Notes: generated from the letters alone by a model not told the origin. Counted from the first letter of the stretch, positions 1 through 13,423 are shown. The stretch: DNA of 64,000 bases from Coccinella septempunctata (GCF_907165205.1 NC_058193.1:13933544-13997543); one strand, 5' to 3'. Numbers and translations: made by a program.

Positions 1-1086
1 ATCTTGAAACTGCACATAGTTTTCGAATTGAGATGCACATGTTGAATTTCAGTTCGATAGTTCAGATAGGAATTGAGATTTCAGTGGTCAATTCGGCAAA
101 GTGTGATATCAATTCCTCGAAAACTGTTGGATCAATTCGAACCAAATCTTGAAATTTCACACAGCTTTCGAATTGAGATACACATGTTGAATTTCAGTTC
201 GATAGTTCTGATAGGAATTGAGATTTCAGTGGTCAATTCGGCAAAGTGTGATATCAAATCCTCGAAAACTGTTGGATCAACTCGAACCAAATCTTGAAAC
301 TGCACATAGTTTTCGGATTGAGATTCACATGTTGAATTTCAGTTCGATAGTTCAGATAGGAATTGAGATTTCAGTGGTCAATTCGGCAAAGTGTGATATC
401 AAATCCTCGAAAACTGTTGGATCAATTCGAACCAAATCTTGAAACTGCACATAGTTTTCGAAATGAGATGCACATGTTGAATTTCAGATCGATAGTTCTG
501 ATAGGAATGGAGATTTCAGTGGTCAATTCGGCAAAGTGTGATATCAAATCCTCGAAAACTGTTGGATCAATTCGAACCAAATCTTGAAACTGCACATAGT
601 TTTCGAATTGAGATTCACATGTTGAATTTCAGTTCGATAGTTCAGATAGGAATTGAGATTTCAGTGGTCAATTCGGCAAAGTGTGATATCAATTCCTCGA
701 AAACTGTTGGATCAATTCGAACCAAATCTTGAAACTGCACATAGTTTTCGGATTGAGATTCACATGTTGAATTTCAGTTCGATAGTTCAGATAGAATTGA
801 GATTTCTGTGGTCAATTCGGCAAAGTGTGATAACAATTCCTCGAAAACTGTTGGATCAATTCGAACCAAATCTTGAAATTTTACACAGTTTTCGAATTGA
901 GAGGCACATTTTGAATTTCAGTTCGATAGTTCAAATGGGAATTGGGATTTTAGTGGTCAATTCGGCAAAGTGTGATATCAATTCCTCGAAAACTGTTGGA
1001 TCAATTCGAACCAAATCTTGAAACTGCACATAGTTTTCGGATTGAGATGCACATGTTGAATTTCAGTTCGATAGTTCAGATAGGAA

Positions 1087-1231
1087 TTGAGATTTCAGTG
1101 GACGATTCGACATAGTATCATTTGAATTCCTAAGGAACTATTGGATCAATTCGACCCAAATCTCGAAACTGTACACAGTTTTCGAATTGAGATGCACATG
1201 TTGAATTTCAGTTCGATAGTTCAGATAGGAA
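1087..1231 (+). repeat. Reference copy of the divergent 'B-type' monomer
   Basis: Most monomers read GTCAATTCGGCAAAGTGTG, but this type reads GGACGATTCGACATAGTATC, then GAATTCCTAAGGAACTATTG, CGACCCAAATCTCGAAACTG and TACACAGTTTTCG. The 3' half and the start are the ordinary sequence. B-type monomers recur once or a few times per higher-order unit, for example near 1100, 3650, 5910, 6490, 10342, 12660, 15350, 20220, 21960, 25720, 29485, 33830, 35710, 37600, 41930, 44100, 45110, 50430, 53680, 57890, 59040, 60630, 62230 and 63820. They are the most useful subtype marker in the array and carry an EcoRI-type GAATTC. Confidence 0.9.
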
Positions 1232-2246
1232 TTGAGATTTCAGTGGTCAATTCGGCAAAGTAAGATATCAATTCCTCGAAAACTGTTGGATCAATTCGAA
1301 TCAAATCTTGGAACTGCACATAGTTTTCGAATTGAGATGCACATGTTGAATTTCAGTTCGATAGTTCAGATAGGAATTGAGATTTCAGTGGTCAATTCGG
1401 CAAAGTGTGATATCAATTCCTCGAAAACTGTTGGATCAATTCGAACCAAATCTTGAAATTTCACACAGTTTTCGAATTGAGATGCACATGTTGAATTTCA
1501 GTTCGATAGTTCAAATAGGAATTGAGATTTCAGTGGTCAATTCGGCAAAGTGTGATATCAATTCCTCGAAAACTGTTGGATCAAATTGAACCAAATATTG
1601 AAACTGCACATAGTTTTCGGATTGAGATGCACATGTTGAATTTCAGTTCGATAGTTCAGATAGGAATTGAGATTTCAGTGGTCAATTCGGCAAAGTGTGA
1701 TATCAATTCCTCGAAAACTGTTGGATCAATTCGAACCAAATCTTGGAACTGCACATAGTTTTCGAATTGAGATGCACATGTTGAATTTCAGTTCGATAGT
1801 TCTGATAGGAATTGAGATTTCAGTGGTCGATTCGAAAAAGTATCTTTTCAATTCCTGAGGAAGTAGTGGATCAATTCAAACCAAATCTTGAAACTGCACA
1901 TAGTTTTCGAATTGAGATGCACATGTTGAATTTCAGTTCGATAGTTCAGATAGGAATTGAGATTTCAGTGGTCAATTCGGCAAAGTGTGATATCAATTCC
2001 TCGAAAACTGTTGAATCAATTCGAACCAAATCTTGGAACTGCACATGGTTTTCGAATTGAGATGCACATGTTGAATTTCAGTTCGATAGTTCAGATAGGA
2101 ATTGAGATTTCAGTGGTCAATTCGGCAAAGTGTGATATCAATTCCTCGAAAACTGTTGGATCAATTCGAACCAAATCTTGGAACTGCACATAGTTTTCGA
2201 ATTGAGATGCACATGTTGAATTTAAGTTCGATAGTTCTGATAGGAA

Positions 2247-2330
2247 TTGAGATTTCAGTGGTCAATTCGGCAAAGTGTGATATCAATTCCTCGAAAACTG
2301 TTGTTTTCAGTTCGATACTTCAGATAGGAA
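2247..2330 (+). repeat. 84-bp deletion monomer (first of five)
   Basis: A 61-bp internal deletion joins CGAAAACTGTTG to TTTTCAGTTCGATA. The same junction recurs at 4215-4298, 8358-8441, 14385-14468 and 19254-19337, once per higher-order unit. All five therefore descend from one event. GTTG occurs at both ends of the deleted segment in an ordinary monomer, suggesting a short-homology deletion. Confidence 0.9.
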
Positions 2331-3924
2331 TTGAGATTTCAGTGGTCTATTCGGCAAAGTGTGATATCCATACCTCAAAAACTGTTGGATCAATTCGAAC
2401 CAAATCTTGAAACTGCACATAGTTTTCGAAATGAGATGCACATGTTGAATTTCAGTTCGATAGTTCAGATAGGAATTGAGATTTCAGTGGTCTATTCGGC
2501 AAAGTGTGATATCAATTCCTCAAAAACTGTTGGATCAATTCGAACCAAATCTTGAAACTGCACATAGTTTTCGAATTGAGATGTACATGTTGAATTTTAG
2601 ATCGATAGCTCTGATAGGAATGGAGATTTCAGTAGTCGATTCGACAAAATATCATTTCAATTCCTTTGGAACTATTGGATCAATTCGAACCAAATATTGA
2701 AACTGACATAGTTTTCGGATTGAGATGCACATGTTGAATTTCAGATAGATAGTTCTGATAGGAATGGAGATTTCAGTGGTCAATTCGGCAAAGTGTGATA
2801 TCAAATCCTCGAAAACTGTTGGATCAATTCGAACCAAATCTTGAAACTGCACATAGTTTTCGAATTGAGATTCACATGTTGAATTTCAGTTCGATAGTTC
2901 AGATAGGAATTGAGATTTCAGTGGTCAATTCGGCAAAGTGTGATATCAAATCCTCGAAAACTGTTGGATCAACTCGAACCAAATCTTGAAACTGCACATA
3001 GTTTTCGGATTGAGATTCACATGTTGAATTTCAGTTCGATAGTTCTGATAGGAATTGAGATTTCAGTGGTCAATTCGGCAAAGTGTGATAACAATTCCTC
3101 GAAAACTGTTGGATCAATTCGAACCAAATCTTGAAACTGCACATAGTTTTCGAAATGAGATGCACATGTTTAATTTCAGTTCGATAGTTCAGATAGGAAT
3201 TGGGATTTCAGTGGTCAATTCGGCAAAGTGTGATATCAATTCCTCGAAAAAGGTTGGATCAATTCGAACCAAATCTTGGAACTGCACATAGTTTTCGGAT
3301 TGAGATTCACATGTTGAATTTCAGTTCGATAGTTCAGATAGGAATTGAGATTTCAGTGGTCAATTCGGCAAAGTGTGATATCAATTCCTCGAAAACTGTT
3401 GGATCAATTCGAACCAAATCTTGAAACTGCACATAGTTTTCGAAATGAGATGCACATGTTGAATTTCAGTTCGATAGTTCAAATAGGAATTGAGATTTTA
3501 GTGGTCAATTCGGCAAAGTGTGATATCAATTCCTCGAAAACTGTTGGATCAATTCGAACCAAATCTTGAAACTACACATAGTTTTCGGATTGAGATGCAC
3601 ATGTTGAATTTCAGTTCGATAGTTTAGATAGGAATTGAGATTTCAGTGGACGATTCGCCATAGTATCATTCGAATTCCTAAGGAACTATTGGATCAATTC
3701 GACCCAAATCTCGAAACTGTACACAGTTTTCGAATTGAGAGGCACATGTTGAATTTCAGTTCGATAGTTCAGATAGGAATTGAGATTTCAGTGGTCAATT
3801 CGGCAAAGTGTGATATCAATTCCTCGAAAACTGTTGGATCAATTCGAACCAAATCTTGGAACTGCATATAGTTTTCGAATTGAGATGCACATGTTGAATT
3901 TCAGTTCGATAGTTCTGATAGGAA

Positions 3925-6900
3925 TTGAGATTTCAGTGGTCAATTCGGCAAAGTGTGATATCAATTCCTCGAAAACTGTTGAATCAATTCGAACCAAATC
4001 TTGGAACTGCACATAGTTTTCGAATTGAGATGCACATGTTGAATTTCAGTTCGATAGTTCAGATAGGAATTGAGATTTCAGTGGTCAATTCGGCAAAGTG
4101 TGATATCAATTCCTCGAAAACTGTTGGATCAATTCGAACCAAATCTTGGAACTGCACATAGTTTTCGAATTGAGATGCACATGTTGAATTTCAGTTCGAT
4201 AGTTCTGATAGGAATTGAGATTTCAGTGGTCAATTCGGCAAAGTGTGATATCAATTCCTCGAAAACTGTTGTTTTCAGTTCGATAGTTCAGATAGGAATT
4301 GAGATTTCAGTGGTCTATTCGGCAAAGTGTGATATCCATACCTCAAAAACTGTTGGATCAATTCGAACCAAATCTTGAAACTGCACATAGTTTTCGAAAT
4401 GAGATGCACCTGTTGAATTTCAGTTCGATAGTTCAGATAGGAATTGAGATTTCAGTGGTCTATTCGGCAAAGTGTGATATCAATTCCTCAAAAACTGTTG
4501 GATCAATTCGAACCAAATCTTGAAACTGCACATAGTTTTCGAATTGAGATGTACATGTTGAATTTTAGATCGATAGTTCTGATAGGAATGGAGATTTCAG
4601 TAGTCGATTCGACAAAATATCATTTCAATTCCTTTGGAACTATTGGATCAATTCGAACCAAATATTGAAACTGACATAGTTTTCGGATTGAGATGCACAT
4701 GTTGAATTTCAGATCGATAGTTCTGATAGGAATGGAGATTTCAGTGGTCAATTCGGCAAAGTGTGATATCAAATCCTCGAAAACTGTTGGATCAATTCGA
4801 ACCAAATCTTGAAACTGCACATAGTTTTCGAATTGAGATTCACATGTTGAATTTCAGTTCGATAGTTCAGATAGGAATTGAGATTTCAGTGGTCAATTCG
4901 GCAAAGTGTGATATCAAATCCTCGAAAACTGTTGGATCAACTCGAACCAAATCTTGAAACTGCACATAGTTTTCGGATTGAGATTCACATGTTGAATTTC
5001 AGTTCGATAGTTCAGATAGGAATTGAGATTTCAGTGGTCAATTCGGCAAAGTGTGATATCAATTCCTCGAAAACTGTTGGATCAATTCGAACCAAATCTT
5101 GAAACTGCACATAGTTTTCGAAATGAGATGCACATGTTGAATTTCAGTTCGATAGTTCAGATAGGAATTGGGATTTCAGTGGTCAATTCGGCAAAGTGTG
5201 ATATCAATTCCTCGAAAACGGTTGGATCAATTCGAACCAAATCTTGGAACTGCACATAGTTTTCGAATTGAGATGCACATGTTGAATTTCAGTTCGATAG
5301 TTCTGATAGGAATTGAGATTTCAGTGGTCAATTCGGCAAAGTGTGATAACAATTCCTCGAAAACTGTTGGATCAATTCGAACCAAATCTTGAAACTGCAC
5401 ATAGTTTTCGAAATGAGATGCACATGTTGAATTTCAGTTCGATAGTTCAGATAGGAATTGGGATTTCAGTGGTCAATTCGGCAAAGTGTGATATCAATTC
5501 CTCGAAAACGGTTGGATCAATTCGAACCAAATCTTGGAACTGCACATAGTTTTCGGATTGAGATTCACATGTTGAATTTCAGTTCGATAGTTCAGATAGG
5601 AATTGAGATTTCAGTGGTCAATTCGGCAAAGTGTGATATCAATTCCTCGAAAACTGTTGGATCAATTCGAACCAAATCTTGAAACTGCACATAGTTTTCG
5701 AAATGAGATGCACATGTTGAATTTCAGTTCGATAGTTCAGATAGGAATTGGGATTTCAGTGGTCAATTCGGCAAAGTGTGATATCAATTCCTCGAAAACG
5801 GTTGGATCAATTCGAACCAAATCTTGGAACTGCACATAGTTTTCGGATTGAGATGCACATGTTGAATTTCAGTTCGATAGTTTAGATAGGAATTGAGATT
5901 TCAGTGGACGATTCGACATAGTATCATTCGAATTCCTAAGGAACTATTGGATCAATTCGACCCAAATCTCGAAACTGTACACAGTTTTCGAATTGAGATG
6001 CACATGTTGAATTTCAGTTCGATAGTTCAGATAGGAATTGAGATTTCAGTGGTCAATTCGGCAAAGTGTGATATCAATTCCTCGAAAACTGTTGGATCAA
6101 TTCGAACCAAATCTTGGAACTGCACATAGTTTTCGAATTGAGATGCACATGTTGAATTTCAGTTCGATAGTTCTGATAGGAATTGAGATTTCAGTGGTCA
6201 ATTCGGCAAAGTGTGATATCAATTCCTCGAAAACTGTTGGATCAATTCGAACCAAATCTTGAAATTTCACACAGTTTTCGAATTGAGATGCACATGTTGA
6301 ATTTCAGTTCGATAGTTCAAATAGGAATTGAGATTTCAGTGGTCAATTCGGCAAGGTGTGATATCAATTCCTCGAAAACTGTTGGATCAAATTGAACCAA
6401 ATATTGAAACTGCACATAGTTTTCGGATTGAGATGCACATGTTGAATTTCAGTTCGATAGTTCAGATAGGAATTGAGATTTCAGTGGACGATTCGACATA
6501 GTATCATTTGAATTCCTAAGGAACTATTGGATCAATTCGACCCAAATCTCGAAACTGTACACAGTTTTCGAATTGAGATGCACATGTTGAATTTCAGTTC
6601 GATATTTCAGATAGGAATTGAGATTTCAGTGGTCAATTCGGCAAAGTGTGATATCAATTCCTCGAAAACTGTTGGATCAATTCGAACCAAATCTTGAAAT
6701 TTTACACAGTTTTCGAATTGAGATGCACATGTTGAAATTCAGTTCGATAGTTCAGATAGGAATTGAGATTTCAGTGGTCAATTCGGCAAAGTGTAATATC
6801 AATTCCTCGAAAACTCTTGGATCAATTCGAACCAAATCTTGAAAGTGCACATAGTTTTCGGATTGAGATGCACTTGTTGAATTTCAGATCGATAGTTCTG

Positions 6901-8067
6901 ATAGGAATGGAGATTTCAGTAGTCGAGTCGACAAAATATCATTTCAATTCCTAAGGAACTATTGGATCAATTCGAACCAAATCTTGAAACTGCACATAGT
7001 TTTCGAATTGAGATGCACATGTTGAATTTCAGTTCGATAGTTTTGATAGGAATTGAGATTTCAGTGGTCAATTCGGCAAAGTGTGATATCAATTCCTCGA
7101 AAACTGTTGGATCAATTCGAACCAAATCTTGGAACTGCACATAGTTTTCGAATTGAGATGCACATGTTGAATTTGAGTTCGATAGTTCAGATAGGAATTG
7201 AGATTTCAGTGGACGATTCGACATGGTATCATTTGAATTCCTAAGGAACTATTGGATCAATTCGACCCAAATCTCGAAACTGTACACAGTTTTCGAATTG
7301 AGATGCACATGTTGAATTTCAGTTCGATAGTTCAGATAGGAATTGAGATTTCAGTGGTCAATTCGGCAAAGTAAGATATCAATTCCTCGAAAACTGTTGG
7401 ATCAATTCGAACCAAATCTTGAAAGTGCACATAGTTTTCGGATTGAGATGCACTTGTTGAATTTCAGTTCGATAGTTCAGATAGGAATTGAGATTTCAGT
7501 GGTCAATTCGGCAAAGTGTGATATCAATTCCTCGAAAACAGTTGGATCAATTCGAACCAAATCTTGAAATTTTACACAGTTTACGAATTGAGATGCACAT
7601 GTTGAATTTCAGTTCGATAGTTCAGATAGGAATTCAGATTTCAGTGGTCAATTCGGCAAAGTGTGATATAAATTCCTCAAAAACTGTTGGACCAATTCGA
7701 CCCAAATCTTGAAACTTCACATAGTTTTCGAATTGAGATGCACATGTTGAATTTCAGTTCGATAGTTCTGATAGGAATTGAGATTTCAGTGGTCGATTCG
7801 AAAAAGTATCTTTTCAATTCCTGAGGAAGTAGTGGATCAATTCAAACCAAATCTTGAAACTGCACATAGTTTTAGGATTGAGATGCACATGTTGAATTTC
7901 AGTTCGATAGTTCAGATAGGAATTGAGATTTCAGTGGTCAATTCGGCAAAGTGTGATATCAATTCCTCGAAAACTGTTGGATCAATTCGAACCAAATCTT
8001 GGAACTGCACATAGTTTTCGAATTGAGATGCACATGTTGAATTTCAGTTCGATAGTTCTGATAGGAA
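3925..8067 (+). repeat. 4,143-bp higher-order unit
   Basis: The stretch from the marker monomer at 3925 to the next marker at 8068 recurs downstream. Monomers at 4070, 4299, 4444, 4763, 4878 and 5168 match those at 8213, 8442, 8587, 8906, 9021 and 9311 (offset 4,143). Those at 6038, 6183, 6618, 6763, 6962 and 7053 match 9891, 10036, 10471, 10616, 10815 and 10906 (offset 3,853, after the 290-bp dimer difference). Monomers at 7488 and 7778 match 13660 and 13950. This is therefore a long composite unit, and the block after it is the same unit altered by a 290-bp loss and a 2,319-bp internal duplication. Confidence 0.8.
5023..5892 (+). repeat. Local dimer amplification, 290-bp period, about three copies
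   Basis: A pair of monomers, one with an ordinary start and one with GGAATTGGGATTTCAG and CTCGAAAACGGTTGG, repeats at 5023, 5313 and 5603 (partners at 5168, 5458 and 5748). In the related block at 9166 the pair occurs only once before the pattern moves on. This accounts for a 290-bp length difference between the 4,143-bp unit (3925-8067) and its relative at 8068. A dimer gain here or a dimer loss there explains the data equally well. Confidence 0.8.
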
Positions 8068-8785
8068 TTGAGATTTCAGTGGTCAATTCGGCAAAGTGTG
8101 ATATCAATTCCTCGAAAACTGTTGAATCAATTCGAACCAAATCTTGGAACTGCACATAGTTTTCGAATTGAGATGCACATGTTGAATTTCAGTTCGATAG
8201 TTCAGATAGGAATTGAGATTTCAGTGGTCAATTCGGCAAAGTGTGATATCAATTCCTCGAAAACTGTTGGATCAATTCGAACCAAATCTTGGAACTGCAC
8301 ATAGTTTTCGAATTGAGATGCACATGTTGAATTTCAGTTCGATAGTTCTGATAGGAATTGAGATTTCAGTGGTCAATTCGGCAAAGTGTGATATCAATTC
8401 CTCGAAAACTGTTGTTTTCAATTCGATAGTTCAGATAGGAATTGAGATTTCAGTGGTCTATTCGGCAAAGTGTGATATCCATACCTCAAAAACTGTTGGA
8501 TCAATTCGAACCAAATCTTGAAACTGCACATAGTTTTCGAAATGAGATGCACATGTTGAATTTCAGTTCGATAGTTCAGATAGGAATTGAGATTTCAGTG
8601 GTCTATTCGGCAAAGTGTGATATCAATTCCTCAAAAACTGTTGGATCAATTCGAACCAAATCTTGAAACTGCACATAGTTTTCGAATTGAGATGTACATG
8701 TTGAATTTTAGATCGATAGTTCTGATAGGAATGGAGATTTCAGTAGTCGATTCGACAAAATATCATTTCAATTCCTCTGGAACTA

Positions 8786-11104
8786 TTGGATCAATTCGAA
8801 CCAAATATTGAAACTGACATAGTTTTCGGATTGAGATGCACATGTTGAATTTCAGATCGATAGTTCTGATAGGAATGGAGATTTCAGTGGTCAATTCGGC
8901 AAAGTGTGATATCAAATCCTCGAAAACTGTTGGATCAATTCGAACCAAATCTTGAAACTGCACATAGTTTTCGAATTGAGATTCACATGTTGAATTTCAG
9001 TTCGATAGTTCAGATAGGAATTGAGATTTCAGTGGTCAATTCGGCAAAGTGTGATATCAAATCCTCGAAAACTGTTGGATCAACTCGAACCAAATCTTGA
9101 AACTGCACATAGTTTTCGGATTGAGATTCACATGTTGAATTTCAGTTCGATAGTTCAGATAGGAATTGAGATTTCAGTGGTCAATTCGGCAAAGTGTGAT
9201 ATCAATTCCTCGAAAACTGTTGGATCAATTCGAACCAAATCTTGAAACTGCACATAGTTTTCGAAATGAGATGCACATGTTGAATTTCAGTTCGATAGTT
9301 CAGATAGGAATTGGGATTTCAGTGGTCAATTCGGCAAAGTGTGATATCAATTCCTCGAAAACGGTTGGATCAATTCGAACCAAATCTTGGAACTGCACAT
9401 AGTTTTCGAATTGAGATGCACATGTTGAATTTCAGTTCGATAGTTCAGATAGGAATTGAGATTTCAGTGGTCAATTCGGCAAAGTGTGATATCAATTCCT
9501 CGAAAACTGTTGGATCAATTCGAACCAAATCTTGAAACTGCACTTAGTTTTCGAAATGAGATGCACATGTTGAATTTTAGTTCGATAGTTCAAATAGGAA
9601 TTGAGATTTTAGTGGTCAATTCGGCAAAGTGTGATATCAATTCCTCGAAAACTGTTGGATCAATTCGAACCAAATCTTGAAACTGCACATAGTTTTCGGA
9701 TTGAGATGCACATGTTGAATTTCAGTTCGATAGTCTAGATAGGAATTGAGATTTCAGTGGACGATTCGACATAGTATCATTCGAATTCCTAAGGAACTAT
9801 TGGATCAATTCGACCCAAATCTCGAAACTGTACACAGTTTTCGAATTGAGATGCACATGTTGAATTTCAGTTCGATAGTTCAGATAGGAATTGAGATTTC
9901 AGTGGTCAATTCGGCAAAGTGTGATATCAATTCCTCGAAAACTGTTGGATCAATTCGAACCAAATCTTGGAACTGCACATAGTTTTCGAATTGAGATGCA
10001 CATGTTGAATTTCAGTTCGATAGTTCTGATAGGAATTGAGATTTCAGTGGTCAATTCGGCAAAGTGTGATATCAATTCCTCGAAAACTGTTGGATCAATT
10101 CGAACCAAATCTTGAAATTTCACACAGTTTTCGAATTGAGATGCACATGTTGAATTTCAGTTCGATAGTTCAAATAGGAATTGAGATTTCAGTGGTCAAT
10201 TCGGCAAAGTGTGATATCAATTCCTCGAAAACTGTTGGATCAAATTGAACCAAATATTGAAACTGCACATAGTTTTCGGATTGAGATGCACATGTTGAAT
10301 TTCAGTTCGATAGTTCAGATAGGAATTGAGATTTCAGTGGACGATTCGACATAGTATCATTTGAATTCCTAAGGAACTATTGGATCAATTCGACCCAAAT
10401 CTCGAAACTGTACACAGTTTTCGAATTGAGATGCACATGTTGAATTTCAGTTCGATATTTCAGATAGGAATTGAGATTTCAGTGGTCAATTCGGCAAAGT
10501 GTGATATCAATTCCTCGAAAACTGTTGGATCAATTCGAACCAAATCTTGAAATTTTACACAGTTTTCGAATTGAGATGCACATGTTGAAATTCAGTTCGA
10601 TAGTTCAGATAGGAATTGAGATTTCAGTGGTCAATTCGGCAAAGTGTAATATCAATTCCTCGAAAACTCTTGGATCAATTCGAACCAAATCTTGAAAGTG
10701 CACATAGTTTTCGGATTGAGATGCACTTGTTGAATTTCAGATCGATAGTTCTGATAGGAATGGAGATTTCAGTAGTCGAGTCGACAAAATATCATTTCAA
10801 TTCCTAAGGAACTATTGGATCAATTCGAACCAAATCTTGAAACTGCACATAGTTTTCGAATTGAGATGCACATGTTGAATTTCAGTTCGATAGTTTTGAT
10901 AGGAATTGAGATTTCAGTGGTCAATTCGGCAAAGTGTGATATCAATTCCTCGAAAACTGTTGGATCAATTCGAACCAAATCTTGGAACTGCACATAGTTT
11001 TCGAATTGAGATGCACATGTTGAATTTGAGTTCGATAGTTCAGATAGGAATTGAGATTTCAGTGGACGATTCGACATGGTATCATTTGAATTCCTAAGGA
11101 ACTA
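8786..11104 (+). repeat. 2,319-bp tandem segmental duplication, copy 1
   Basis: Sixteen monomers (fifteen of 145 bp and one of 144 bp) are repeated in tandem at 11105-13423. The private variants CTGCACTTAG (near 9540 and 11860) and GATAGTCTAGATAGG (near 9730 and 12050) are shared. All conceptual reading frames compared across the two copies agree residue for residue. Boundaries are approximate because they fall in the shared GGAACTATTGGATCAATTCG of two different monomer types. That shared stretch is the probable crossover site. Confidence 0.85.
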
Positions 11105-13423
11105 TTGGATCAATTCGAACCAAATATTGAAACTGACATAGTTTTCGGATTGAGATGCACATGTTGAATTTCAGATCGATAGTTCTGATAGGAATGGAGA
11201 TTTCAGTGGTCAATTCGGCAAAGTGTGATATCAAATCCTCGAAAACTGTTGGATCAATTCGAACCAAATCTTGAAACTGCACATAGTTTTCGAATTGAGA
11301 TTCACATGTTGAATTTCAGTTCGATAGTTCAGATAGGAATTGAGATTTCAGTGGTCAATTCGGCAAAGTGTGATATCAAATCCTCGAAAACTGTTGGATC
11401 AACTCGAACCAAATCTTGAAACTGCACATAGTTTTCGGATTGAGATTCACATGTTGAATTTCAGTTCGATAGTTCAGATAGGAATTGAGATTTCAGTGGT
11501 CAATTCGGCAAAGTGTGATATCAATTCCTCGAAAACTGTTGGATCAATTCGAACCAAATCTTGAAACTGCACATAGTTTTCGAAATGAGATGCACATGTT
11601 GAATTTCAGTTCGATAGTTCAGATAGGAATTGGGATTTCAGTGGTCAATTCGGCAAAGTGTGATATCAATTCCTCGAAAACGGTTGGATCAATTCGAACC
11701 AAATCTTGGAACTGCACATAGTTTTCGAATTGAGATGCACATGTTGAATTTCAGTTCGATAGTTCAGATAGGAATTGAGATTTCAGTGGTCAATTCGGCA
11801 AAGTGTGATATCAATTCCTCGAAAACTGTTGGATCAATTCGAACCAAATCTTGAAACTGCACTTAGTTTTCGAAATGAGATGCACATGTTGAATTTTAGT
11901 TCGATAGTTCAAATAGGAATTGAGATTTTAGTGGTCAATTCGGCAAAGTGTGATATCAATTCCTCGAAAACTGTTGGATCAATTCGAACCAAATCTTGAA
12001 ACTGCACATAGTTTTCGGATTGAGATGCACATGTTGAATTTCAGTTCGATAGTCTAGATAGGAATTGAGATTTCAGTGGACGATTCGACATAGTATCATT
12101 CGAATTCCTAAGGAACTATTGGATCAATTCGACCCAAATCTCGAAACTGTACACAGTTTTCGAATTGAGATGCACATGTTGAATTTCAGTTCGATAGTTC
12201 AGATAGGAATTGAGATTTCAGTGGTCAATTCGGCAAAGTGTGATATCAATTCCTCGAAAACTGTTGGATCAATTCGAACCAAATCTTGGAACTGCACATA
12301 GTTTTCGAATTGAGATGCACATGTTGAATTTCAGTTCGATAGTTCTGATAGGAATTGAGATTTCAGTGGTCAATTCGGCAAAGTGTGATATCAATTCCTC
12401 GAAAACTGTTGGATCAATTCGAACCAAATCTTGAAATTTCACACAGTTTTCGAATTGAGATGCACATGTTGAATTTCAGTTCGATAGTTCAAATAGGAAT
12501 TGAGATTTCAGTGGTCAATTCGGCAAAGTGTGATATCAATTCCTCGAAAACTGTTGGATCAAATTGAACCAAATATTGAAACTGCACATAGTTTTCGGAT
12601 TGAGATGCACATGTTGAATTTCAGTTCGATAGTTCAGATAGGAATTGAGATTTCAGTGGACGATTCGACATAGTATCATTTGAATTCCTAAGGAACTATT
12701 GGATCAATTCGACCCAAATCTCGAAACTGTACACAGTTTTCGAATTGAGATGCACATGTTGAATTTCAGTTCGATATTTCAGATAGGAATTGAGATTTCA
12801 GTGGTCAATTCGGCAAAGTGTGATATCAATTCCTCGAAAACTGTTGGATCAATTCGAACCAAATCTTGAAATTTTACACAGTTTTCGAATTGAGATGCAC
12901 ATGTTGAAATTCAGTTCGATAGTTCAGATAGGAATTGAGATTTCAGTGGTCAATTCGGCAAAGTGTAATATCAATTCCTCGAAAACTCTTGGATCAATTC
13001 GAACCAAATCTTGAAAGTGCACATAGTTTTCGGATTGAGATGCACTTGTTGAATTTCAGATCGATAGTTCTGATAGGAATGGAGATTTCAGTAGTCGAGT
13101 CGACAAAATATCATTTCAATTCCTAAGGAACTATTGGATCAATTCGAACCAAATCTTGAAACTGCACATAGTTTTCGAATTGAGATGCACATGTTGAATT
13201 TCAGTTCGATAGTTTTGATAGGAATTGAGATTTCAGTGGTCAATTCGGCAAAGTGTGATATCAATTCCTCGAAAACTGTTGGATCAATTCGAACCAAATC
13301 TTGGAACTGCACATAGTTTTCGAATTGAGATGCACATGTTGAATTTGAGTTCGATAGTTCAGATAGGAATTGAGATTTCAGTGGACGATTCGACATGGTA
13401 TCATTTGAATTCCTAAGGAACTA
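11105..13423 (+). repeat. 2,319-bp tandem segmental duplication, copy 2
   Basis: This is the second copy of the preceding block and matches it monomer by monomer at an offset of 2,319 bp (8906 to 11225, 9456 to 11775, 10471 to 12790, 10906 to 13225). The left junction near 11100 joins a B-type monomer (CATGGTATCATTTG) to the GAACCAAATATTGAAACTGA monomer that opens the block. This is the novel junction that marks the duplication. Confidence 0.85.

Larger units (their letters stand above)
1957..5892 (+). repeat. 1,968-bp higher-order repeat (14 monomers), two consecutive units
   Basis: Monomers starting at 1957, 2102, 2331, 2476, 2765, 2910 and 3055 recur with the same private variants exactly 1,968 bp later, at 3925, 4070, 4299, 4444, 4733, 4878 and 5023. 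The length fits 12 monomers of 145 bp plus one of 144 bp (the CTGACATAG deletion) and one of 84 bp. The unit opens with a monomer reading CTGTTGAATCAATTCG instead of CTGTTGGATCAATTCG. That marker monomer recurs at 3925, 8068, 14095 and 18964, so it also bounds the longer units downstream. Correspondence is clear for about the first 1.4 kb of each unit and looser after that. Confidence 0.85.

Noticed and set aside
2652..11282. Minus-strand open frames of 62-85 residues in the satellite
   Set aside because: They recur only where particular monomer types adjoin, overlap the forward frames and have no start context or domain. They are chance open frames.
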